This document shows positions 1 to 12,100 of a stretch of DNA of 64,000 nt, in pieces. The stretch covers positions 9,364,501-9,428,500 of the forward strand of contig OY987226.1 in the NCBI GenBank assembly GCA_963920705.1, in the 5' to 3' direction. The notes under the pieces are model-generated. The model was not told where the DNA came from. It saw only the letters and a list, made by a program, of their open reading frames with translations, and ran no database searches. How positions within the stretch are numbered: position 1 is the stretch's first letter; every line of letters starts with the position of its first letter. The translations under genes and the position numbers were made by a program. This DNA comes from Odiellus spinosus. Taxonomy: Eukaryota > Arthropoda > Arachnida > Opiliones > Phalangiidae.

Positions 1-150
1 CCTATTTTCCGGGTATATTTTTAATTTATTTCTACATGTAGTTTAATAATTGTTCGTAATTTTTTTCACTAGTGGATTTAAGCCTATTTAAACGGTAAGG
101 AATCGATACTAAATCACTTGTTGTAAGGTTGCATTCTCCCTTGAGGTAAC
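1..150 (+). mobile_element. Palindromic element family 1, right-arm fragment
   Basis: This stretch is closely similar in the same orientation to 1929-2065. Shared blocks include CACTAGTG, GGTAAGGAATCGATA, AAATCACTTGTTGT and TGCATTCTCCCTT. It is cut by the window edge. It appears to be one arm of the element seen whole at 1650-2070. Confidence 0.6.
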
Positions 151-599
151 TGAGCAATGAAATCTTAATTTATTACAATGTTTTTATTATTACGTAATAT
201 TCGAAAATTGAGCTCAATATTTAATCACGCGGGTTCTTTTGAAGTATTTTGCTAAATTATACGTAGAATAAGATCGTATTACGAAATACTATTATTAGAT
301 TCACTATTTATATGTTTCTGTAATCCATGGTTTCATATTCAAATATTTTTATATATACGATAATTTAGAATTAAGGGGTAGTCTTTTAAAATATGATCCA
401 TCCAATTTTAAATCTAACGAATATCCCTTTGTTTATAATTATTAAAATGATTAACCATGGAGAAATATAAATTTAACTTTTATTTAAGAGAGTGATACTT
501 AATGGTTTTAAAAATATTTTTTGGGCAGCTTTCGAGCAAACAGGCTCCTTTTCAACCCAGCTAATAGATTTTTTTTTTTTTTTGTTTTGTTTCTTACAG

Positions 600-3500
600 A
601 ACTCGAAGCAATCGAAGCTTGCACGTGGTTAAGAGCGGCTGGTTTTCCACAATATGCTCAGATGTATGAAGGTAAATTCTGATTTTCTATTTTTAATTAA
701 TTATTAAGAAATATTTTTAAAGAATAACTGTTTTTAAATATGGTTTTGAACTCGAAATTAACTGAATATATATGGTATTCTCAAGGAGTTTTAATTAATA
801 GATACTGACTGATAGGAATATATTCCAAAATTAACTAACTTTTCAAATATTACTCTGTAGCTCATCAGTGAATATAAATTTTTCATCTCTTAAAAATTTT
901 TCAATCAAAATTTTTTTGGACCAAAATCGTAGCTATAGAAATTTATCTTATAGTTATGACGAATAAGTTACTTTTTGGTCAAAATTCTTTGATTGAAAAC
1001 CCGTCTTTAAACACTCTTAGACATGGATTTGAATAAGAGCCCTAATTGGAACAAATGACGCGAAAAACACAATTTTTTATTGAAACCATATAATTTATTC
1101 CTCCTACGTTAGAGGTCAGAATTTAAATTATCCACGGGAAGTCTATGATAAATGCAATATCATTGCGAATAGTAACTGATTAATATTCATAAATAACTGA
1201 TTAACCAAGTATTTATGGATTATCTCGCGATATTACATTAAAATACGCACTTAATTTTGATTCTTTCATAATTAATTAAGCATCCACTGAGGGTACTAAA
1301 CGTTGCTCTTATTGATTTACAAAAAATTAGTGTCTTTAAGTTTACTTAAATTGCTTCGTACCTATTTCTATACTTCTGTTTTCTGTACCTGAGGCGTTAT
1401 TGCAATGGGACAAAAAACCCTAATCCCCTTGTACGAGAGCATAAAGGTAATTGAAAAGCTACCAATAATCCGCTTAAAATTGACGTCATTTAAAAGATTA
1501 ATAGATTGATCAACTTTAATGACCTCCAAGTACGTGCGCCTGTAGAAGTGTTCCAACCGTGTTGCTTTAAAGTCGTGTAGTGAAGCAACAATTGCCCCTT
1601 TGTATTATTATATGATATTCAGTAATATCGTTAAAGATATAATGAAACCTAATAACAAGTGATTTTTTTATGGACTCCTTATAGTTTAAATGAGCCTAAT
1701 GCACCAATAAAAAGTTCACAAAACAAATATTAAGCTAGAAATAAATTTAAAACTTACTCGGGAAATAGGCTTAGCGGGATTCATGGATATCCTGAATTGC
1801 ATCCGTGTAAGGTCTAGCGACCAATGATCCCGTCGTTCACGCGAGATTTCCACGAGACTTACAATCGCATTCGATTGGTCGCTAGACCTTACACGCGAGG
1901 AAATCAGAATCTCCATGTATCCAGCTAAGCCTATTTCCCGGGCAAGTTTTAGATTTATTTCTAGTTTAATATTTGTTCGTAAATGTTTTCACTAGTGAAT
2001 TAGATATATTTAAACAATAAGGAATCGATAAAAAATCACTTGTTGTTAGGCTGCATTCTCCCTTACCTTTGTTCATTATCACAAACTTCTCTCGAGATTT
2101 GTTCAAATTATTTACATAATTTTTCACGAAAAATCGCCGGTGGTCATTTTCTGGAAAATTTGGAACTTTTCAAACGTCCTTCCAGGGATATTGTATCCTT
2201 CGATACAATGACCCGTAATACGTTTAGTTCTGGGATTTGGTAACAAAGAGTTGCGCGAGGAAGATGCTTATTATCATTCGTTGTTCGGTTCGTTGGGTCT
2301 TCTCCGAAAATGTGAAAGGCCAGAATTCCCGCTATTATCGACGGTTGATCCCTGGAGCGGACGGTCGGTCATACGTAAATCGCTTTTCTCCCGAAAGTCT
2401 ATCCTCTTACATTTTTGGTCGTTGCTTACAAAACGTTTTGTAGAATGCCGAATTGTCAGAAAGAGAGAAAAAAAATACCCTTATACTTGCGGTTTAACTT
2501 AGAAATGATGTAATTAACGAAATTACGGAGGAAGGATACGCTCTTAAATTTTTTATAAAAGAAAGTAGTGAGTTTCATTTCCTATTTACGCCATCTCAAA
2601 AAAATCTTTTATTTACGAGAATTCAAGAATTCTTCCGATGTGTCGGGTTTTGACACTGAGCCAACAAAGTAATATGGAATTTTGAGAAACGGGGTTGGTT
2701 TTTTTTAACATCTTGATACAATTCTCGGTTTTGAGAAAAATAATTTAATTTTTGCTTTATTGGAGATATTTAGAAATGTAGACTTTAACGTTACCTTTAT
2801 TTCCGAATGCTTATGGCTTATATTTTTATAGTTTTATCATATCATTAAAACGTAATATTCAAAGTTTTATACCTCTGGGTTGACGCTTTCTTAAGAAACT
2901 TCAAAATTTTAAATATCAAAAATATATAGGTTATATTTTAAGATTTGACTGCATTTATTTCTGGAACATAATTAATGATAATTTTCATAGGAAAGGTAGG
3001 ACTTTCTGTATTAAATACTTTTACATTAAGACCGTGAGAAATCGACTTTATCAACTGTAAGATCTACAATAGCCACACGACCAGTTGATCTTAGTGATAA
3101 AGTATTAGTGCGAGGAATTTTTATTTTAAAAATTTTTCGAAAATTATAAACTATATTTTTTTAATGTTTCGGTAATTTTTCTATGACATATGTATATATT
3201 TTTTAAATCGTTTTTAACGATCTTTCCTTAAATGCTACTCAATATCCATTCGTAGTTCATGAAAAATCCGTGACAGCCTCACTTTAATTATCATTGTATA
3301 AATTACCGGGAGCTAATTTAGCAAATTATACTCACAAAATCCTGTTTTCTTAAAATTACAAATTACCAACAATTGCGTAAGATTACGTCTAAAATAAAAC
3401 CTACGCCTGTCGATGCACTCTTATGTTTCTTACAATATACAATCAGTGTAGGTTTTCTCTTTAAGTTTCCGGGAAAAACCTCCATTTTTTTCGTTTTTAT

Positions 3501-6500
3501 TTAAATTTTAGCTGAACCCTTAATTGATTTGTTTTTGTGATGACTTCTCGGTAAGCATCATGCTAAAATTTATTCCGATAACCCTTTTTCTTGCGTCGAA
3601 AATTTAATAATACGTAAAACGACCATCATTAAATTAGCATATCGCTATACTCGCGGCGTCAAGCTTGTTCGAGAAGCAAAAATTACGAAGACATATTAGA
3701 TGAAATAGAGAATTTATTCTACTCCTAGAATCCTACTATGCCTTGCTATGAATTCATTGGAGATTGGCGAATACCAATATTCTACAGATACATGGTATAG
3801 TTTTCAACAAGTTATTTTTATTCCATATACTGTGCTAGCTTCAGAATTATGTAATGATCCTCCTCAGGGTTTTTTAGATTGCAAACTCTTCGCGCAAACC
3901 AAAAGCTAGACAATGTATTGGCTTAAATATCAACTTAATATCCTTTTGGACATTATTTAAGTCCAACCAAGATAGAACTAATGAATAATAAAGGCGGGAG
4001 AAGTGAGATAAGGTTAAAGAGAGGATGAAAAAATGAACTAACTCTTTTTGAACACCACACTCGAAAACTTTGTATTATTATATAAAAGACTAAAGCTACG
4101 GTCACACTAGCATTTCTTAATCGGTTTGGAACGGTAAAATCAAACCGATAGTCAAATCGCCGTGAATCGTTTTAAGCTTCATGTGTACACGCATTATCTT
4201 TATAAATCGATTTATTGTAGCTGCATCTATCGGTTGTTGAAATCGAATCGGTATGATACTGGTTCCCGAAGCAGTTTCGAGAAATCGAATCAAATCGATT
4301 CGAGTAAAGACGGTTTCCCGTTCACACGACTTTTGCGAAACGTTTTGAAACGGTTTAAATCGATTCCAATTCCTAGTATGAACGCGGCTTAAGTTAAGTA
4401 AATAATTTTAAGCTACAACAAATACACAATTAACGTGAACTGAAGAGAGACATTGTATACAACGAATTCAAAAGTGTCGCGTCGGCTCTGTTAATAGATT
4501 TCACTGTTATATATGCGTGTTAAATAAATATGGTGTTTTATATTCCCTTTAAGAGGAAGTTGAGAACGAAGAAAGTGCTACCTTAAGTCTTATTAGCTTC
4601 TGAAATTGACTTACAAAGTCTGGCTAGTGTTAAAGCAGGCTGTCTATTCCGCCCAATTTGAGATAAAACCTTTTTCATATGGATGATGAAAAAGAGCATT
4701 TGAAGCTTTGTGATAAATGATGGGGCCTTTCTACGGATTTTGACAATCAAGCATCGCTTCCCTGTAATTTCGGAACCCTTTTTTTATATATAATACATAT
4801 ATATCCAATTGGACAATAAGACTTTGGTGCAATCCCCCGTTTTTTGACCCACCCTGTTTTTCCCGAAGCACGCCAGCTTGGTTTTCTGGTTCTTATCCTA
4901 AGGAAAGTTCAATACAAACGATGCTTCGGCATCAATAAAACCCTTGTACCATCTCTAAATTGTTTCCACTATAAACCCAAAAATTAAACCTGCAAGCTCA
5001 TCTCAAGTCGGAATTACAAAAATATAAAATTATTTTGATGAAAAGTTTTATCAAATTCGGAAATTTCCGTTACCTAAAGTGTTCAAGAAACATTTTCAGT
5101 TGAGCCAAAGCGGTCGAAAACTGCAACAAGGGTATAATTGCCATGAGGGACGAAGGTAGCTAGCGTTATAAGCTTCTTTCGGAATCGAATACCTAGAATG
5201 AGATGGATCTTGTTACAGCCCGCATCCCGTTGCTATGGAAACGCCTGTTTCTCGGGATCAACTCATTTGTTCGGACCTCGTGGGTCGCTTCTCACGAGTC
5301 CCTATATAAGGAGTCGCGTCATCTTGATCCTCTTCAGTTCCCAATCGGAATTTGTCAAAGGAAGTGATTGACTTTTTTCTCTACCGAAGGTTATACGGGG
5401 TCATATAGTTTATTATCTGAAGATTTTCTCGCGACTTTTTGACATTTAACATCGGTTCTTATTCGGAGTCGGTAATCAAGAGTGCTCAGTTTGAGTTTTT
5501 TACCAGAAAAACTTTTTCCCGTGTATAATGTCTACCCTTCTTATTGGTGAGTCCATCTGACTTTGGCACGTTTTTGTTCAATCTTGTTTTAATTTATTAA
5601 AACGGAATTTTTGATTAAGAAACTCTACTTACCGCGTATATTTCATATTGTTTGGAAGGAGATCTAAGTTACACATAACTGAATTATGCAATTTTTGTTT
5701 TTAACAATTTAATGGTTGAAATATCGTAAATTGTGAGTTTCAAAATTATGCAAATTAAGAATTAAAATTTTAATATGCGGGAACGAAATATATATTTGTT
5801 AATTCTCGACCTTTTCTAGGAAATAGTGTATTTTAAGATATGATTTAAAGTCAAGATTCCATCTTTTAGATAATTTTTATTCAAGTTAGTTGTGTTATAA
5901 TTAAATAATAGATTAAAATTTTCATGATACCCCAAATTATTCATCAATCAAAAATTAATTTAACAAAAAAATTTGTATTTCTTGTATTACGTTGAAATAA
6001 TTTCATTTCGAAAAAAAAAAAAAAAAAAAAAAAATACTCAAAGGGTTGCAAAGTGGTATTTAAGGCATGATAAATACCACTTTGTAATTAATAATGTCAA
6101 AAGTGGTCAATAAAGGTAACTAGCAAAATCCCGTGAAAAATCGCAGGACATATCAGAATTTTCCCGACTTTTCTAGAATTTTCCGGAATTTTCTTCACTT
6201 TCTAGAATTTTCTGGAATTTTCCACGACTTTCCAGACTTTCCTAGAATTTTCAAGCACTTTCCAGAATTTTCTAGACCTCTCTAGACTTTTCTGGAACCT
6301 TCTAGAACATTCTGGAAAAAGTTACGGACGTACGGACATTATAAATTCATAGTGTTTGATAAGTTTAATCACATTTTAGTTAATTATTAATATAAATATA
6401 AAATTAAATTAATTTTGAAAGTATCTCTTTGTAATATAATTTACCACTTTGTAGCATTATTTACCTGTTGTATGCACAAAAAAGTGCATAGGACTTGTAG

Positions 6501-9070
6501 CTTTATCATTCAATATTAAACCTGGCGAATATTCGGAAATTTAGGTAACACATATCTAAATGCGTAAAATTAAATAATTCGATTTTGGTTAATAAAGATA
6601 AATGTATTTTAATATCATTTGTTTTAACACGCGTGTGATGAATAAAAGGAGCTTTTGAATGCTTGCTAATAATTATAAACCCAATTAGTTTAGAGTCAAA
6701 GCGGTTCAAGGGTAGCTTTTCAGCGTAAAAAATATTCTATTCTAGTAAAATAAACCAAATCCTCCCAGACTAATTACGATGGCGCTTCCAGCCTCAAATG
6801 TTTATATCTTTCTATCCTTAAAGTTTCTTAAAGAAAAACAAATCTCGAAACCCTTGGCTCCAATAAGCCCACCTTTCAAAAATTATAAAAAAAAAAAATG
6901 TTAAAAAAAAATCTAAATCACCGTGAAATTTGTTAATTAAAAATATGAATTTATTCTAATATTATTTTAATTTTTTTCTTTTCTATAGATAATTTATTTC
7001 CCATTGACATTACGGGAGTAAGGAAGGACCACGAATTTCTAGATTCAGACGCCATACGTTCCTTATTCAGGTAATTAAAGAAATTTAATTATTTTCTTAC
7101 TATTATTAAAATTCCAAATTTCAAAATATTATTTTTTATTATTCAAATTTAAATAGAGGGTGAAATATAAAATTTTATTTTTAACTTAAAAGTGTAAATA
7201 AGCTAGTAAATTGGAATTTTTAATCGTCCATTCCTAAATTAAAGTTAATTTCAGGTTGAGTTGACACTAGGTTGAAAGCTAGACTTCTCCTTATCTTTAC
7301 TATTATTTTACTTAGATAGAGGTAGCCATGGTTTGATGGTATTGCAAACTCTAAATGAATTGTCACCAAGTTTTAAATAATACCTACATTAAAAATTACT
7401 AAACCGTGATGGTTTTTGATTTAATTTGTCCATTTGACCCAATTAATTCTCATTTTCGCAATTTATATGTATTTGTCAATATCCATACCTTATATATTGG
7501 AGGGAAGCCAATGTCACTTGGCAACACTGTTAAAGGTGGAAAAATCCATTTTACACCCATAGCTATACGTGACATTGATGAACCAGATTTAGAAGTGAAT
7601 AACCTCATATGGTAACGCCACTATGGTGTCCAATTTTTCATTTGTTCTGGTGTAGGCGTCATTCTTTTAAAATCTATAATTTATTTCTGTATCTCTTGAT
7701 CCAAATAGTTATAATTTCCAAGCCTTCTTTAGCCTTTGGCAACGCTGACAGGTTTAATTTAGGCGGAGTAGGAATTAAAAAATAAAAATAAAACCAATTT
7801 AAGAGGACATACTATAAGAAAAGCAGCAATTATTTTTATAATAATATAGCAGACCTTCTGTTTAGAAAATATATATTTGTAGGGTTATACTGTTAATTTT
7901 TCATTCATAAAGAAACCCCTAAGCGCTATGAAATATTTAATTTAAAAAAGATTCCATTCATAAATTATAATGAGCCCTCTAATATGCAATTTAGGACACT
8001 TTTTGATTTTTAACAAAAGTTTAATATTGTTAAGAAGTGTGGCAATTTTAACGCGTTTGTTAGATTGAAAACAACATATGTTTATAATTAGTTGCGTTAT
8101 TGAATTGATATATCTTTAAACTTTTAAAGTAACGAAATTTGAAGTTTAGATTTCATTTAGAATTTAGTAGATAATCTAATCTTTTTAAATAATTTAAAAA
8201 TATCGAAATAACGAGAACCACGTGAAAATTTAGTTGACGATACGTGGGTGGCTATAAAAATATCTCGTTTATATTGGGAAAAAAATGAATTTTTTTGTTG
8301 TTTTGGAACGAAAATCGAGATTAAAATCGTGTACGGGTGATGACGAGGTACTACTACTCGGGTAGAGAAAGCCAAGATTGATCTACAACCACTCCAAATC
8401 CATCATCATCGATAATCTGGTGAAAACGCTGTCCGCTGATTAATTTAGTCCTTTTAATTTGATGATCTCGCCTTTTAGTGACGTTGTTGGGTTCGAACTC
8501 GTCAAGGAAATTGAACCTGGGAAGAGAAGGGAATGTTGAAAATTAGGTCAGAAGTTTAAGGTTAAAGCCAGGAAAGGAATAATCACGTTAGACTTCGGTT
8601 ATTTTGATTACCATTTGAAAAATGTGAAAGTAATTACATCCCTTATAACTTCGCGCGCTGAACATGATGGTATACATGGATGCATTTATTGAGAAGGCAA
8701 ATAAAGTTCTACAGGGACGAAGCCATTAAGTGATTTTTAGTTAAAATGGGTAATCCTAGAGGGATGCAGCGGTCACCGGATAGGACTGAAGGATTGGAGA
8801 TTGGTTGTTCAAACTAAGAAATTGAATACCCTTAGTCAGTTGGAGATCCTAAAGTAATATCATTCTTTTCTGATGGCTCCAAAAAAACACACGATTTAAC
8901 ATTCTCCTTTGATGTTTTAGAACAAAAGTTTTAATATGTTTTAGTTTATTGTTACTAAACTTGTTTGGTCGAGAAAATACAAAAGATTTATTTTGAAATT
9001 TTCTTAGGAAATTCTTTTCTATATCTAAGAAGTGTTAATTCTCTCTCTCTTTACCCGATAACTCTTACCC

Positions 9071-9101
<31 letters not shown>

Positions 9102-12100
9102 CGTTAACTCCCTAAAGATGAAGAGTTACGTTTTGAGTGGTATTTTTCTTTTTCTCTTTTTTCCATAGGCGTTTGAATACGTTGAACAAATGCGCTCGAC
9201 TCAAGAGCGACGGATTCCCACGAAAATCGGTAAGTTTTTTGATAAACATTCCTTGAATTAATATTCCATTTTTAAGTTTGTAAAATGGTTTAGAGAGTTT
9301 GCGGAAACTATAGTGAAAATGTTTAATTTTTCAGAATCAAACTATTTTTAGTTTCTAAAGTTGTTAGAATTTACGTATAATTGTCGACTAGAACAATTAA
9401 AAGCCTCTTTCAGAATATAAAAAAGACCAAGGCCTGAATTCACTTTATTAATTTACATATATTCGGGACAATGGAATCTCCTAGGTCCAGTTGAGTGAGG
9501 GAAAGGGTGCCAAAAATGTTTTCAGATTGCGTTACATACATAATTAAAGAGCGTTTCCTGTAGAGTAGGAGCAAACTATGTTAGTTAAAAACATCAACCA
9601 CATAAAAAGTTTAAATTTTGAAACCAATCAATTTGGTTTCACCCTACCTTTAGGTTTTTGAGTGTCTTCCTACACCGAAATAAACGGATTCGAACCAAAA
9701 TATCTGATAAATTGCACCTTTACGTGAAATATTGCGTGGGAATTGAAAAAAATAAAAAAATATAAAATAATAATAGTAAAATTTACTCGGAATTAAACTG
9801 AAATGATTATATACACATCATTTTGTGATTAAACTAAACCTTAACTAAACAATCATAAAATGTTCGAGGTGAGACCTGGGTTGTATAACTTTAGTCCGGA
9901 AGTAGAGAAATATCTACAGCGTGGCTTATGTTTATAGTGATAATCGTAAGTTTTGGCGTTGTGGCAAAATTTGTTATCAATTGAGGTTGTTGCCTATTAA
10001 CACGTTTGTTATTAGTAATCGAGTACAATTTTATTGTGATAGTTAACTTGTCATCACACGGTTAATGTTTGTCAATTCAAATAATGGCCAATCAGAGAGC
10101 TTCATTTGAAAAGAGTATAATTAATACAATCAATGGCCCTTTCACAATTAATTAACAAAAGGGTCAAACATTAAATAATTGGTTATATTTTTCAAACAGC
10201 ATCTTGGGGAACGTTATATTAAGAGCTTTGAACTCCTTTTCAAAGCTTTATGAAAAAACCCTAATTTCGATTTTAATATAAATATTACTCTTTTCAAGAT
10301 TTATATTAGGGTTTGTTCGAATTTTTTCGATTCAAAATCACTGACTTTTTCAGGTTATCCATAGCAAATTATCGCCATTATCCCTGACCAATTTTTTATA
10401 TGAAAGAACAATATATAAGTTAAAAAATACTTATTTGGCTAGCATGTTTTGGTTCACTAAATGAAATCACTGACTTACACCTGACCTTTTATGAAATATT
10501 TTAAATCCATAACTTGTCACTGAACTTTTGGCCACATTTTTGCAATCCCAGACTTTTCCAGGTTCTATACGTAACCTGTATTATTATTTTTCAAAATTTA
10601 GTTGCTTCCTAAATGCGCTTTCAAAAAAAAAAAACCTTTTGATATTTCGAAAAAAAAGATGGCAAAAATGGCCGGTGAATTTCCTGTGAAATCGAAAGAA
10701 TTACCTTATTACATCAATTTCTTATTGGAAATTCCAGTTGGTTTTTGGCGGGAAACATATTATTAGAATTTACCACAACTAAAACTTGGTTATTTTTTAA
10801 CCGCGTGTTAAAAAAATTCCAAAAATACTAGCGTGAACCAGGCTTTATCTTATCATTTGCTACTTTCGACGGATGAACATAAACAGATACCTTAATCGTA
10901 TACTTATAACGTCAAAACATAACGTGATTCATTATTCGTTTTTTTAGTTTTCCGGGGAAAACTTTCGTTATTACACCTGGCTCGTGTTGTTTACAATTGC
11001 TAGCGGAATATTGTTCATTACTGGGGAAATCGTAGCGGATTAAACTGTAAAGTATCCCATCGCTACCAGGACAGACGTGGGTAGTATTACTGAGCTAGCC
11101 AAGAGAAATAGTATATAAAAAAAGATATTCCAGTTTTGGTATTCATCTGGGGAAAGTCAAGCTAAGACCCTATATCTCTAGAGTGACTGATGGAGTAAGG
11201 AAACTAGTTAAGATTGTACGCGTGCTGAAAACTAAAGCTAATTTCGAGCACCAGTCCTCGGAAATCAGCTCGAAGGGCGTATAAATATCGCGTAGGATTG
11301 CGTCTCTCGAATCTCTCTCACTATATACCAAAACCTCCAGAGTCTTTTTGAGAGAAGGGCAGTATCTACAGGGTCTCTTTCAATCCGATCGTATTTGGAA
11401 GAAAAGACGTACTTTTCGGGAAACGTTTTCAAAAATCACGTTTTCGCTTCCAGCATCGATTTGCCCTTTATAGAAAATAGTCGGTAAAGTTTAGCTTCTT
11501 CAGCCTTTTTCATAGTTGTTATTTTAATTCGGTTAAAACTAGAACCCAAATACGAAAGATATTATAGTTTGAATGATAGATACATCACGGCTCTTAAGTG
11601 AAAATGTTTTGACATTTTAAGTTCAATGGATATTTTAGAAAATATACGCTAATTAAGGTTAGTATTAAGATTTTATTTTGAAATCTTTCGAACAGCGAAG
11701 GAAAATATTCAACTTTTTACTAATGACAGATTTTTTTAATAACTTACAACTTATATTACAAATTATTTAAATAATTTATGTATTTAGAATAAGCTATTAA
11801 TTATAGAGACTTTGATTATACTAATCTAATGGAATTAACATAAATAACAAATAAATCTCATTGTATGGTTACAATTTACAAACGATTCTCTTACTCCGGA
11901 AGCACTCCCACGAAGTAATAACAACAGTATCAGATTTAGGTATATTTAACTATAGTAAAACCTAGATTGTTGTTATCGCTCGATGGAAGTGCTTTCGGAA
12001 TAAGATAATAAAAATGAAACCTCTGCGATTTATAAAAACTTAATCTTTTAGATTGTATAATATTTTTCAAAATTTCGTATCATTTTGAAAGGGATTTCAA

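Larger units (their letters stand above)
672..6988 (+). other. Large cv-c intron, contents
   Basis: This 6.3-kb intron holds the palindromic element at 1650-2070, a GC-richer unexplained patch at about 2150-2480, the GTTCACACTAG-ended element at 4092-4392, the internal promoter near 5303, a poly-A run at about 6010-6034, a short hairpin at 6045-6086 and the TTCTAGAA-type array at 6153-6318. No further exon of the gene was recognised. Confidence 0.6.

Noticed and set aside
8480..8530. GGGTTCGAACTC resembling a tRNA B box
   Set aside because: No A box at the right distance and no acceptor-stem pairing; not a tRNA gene.
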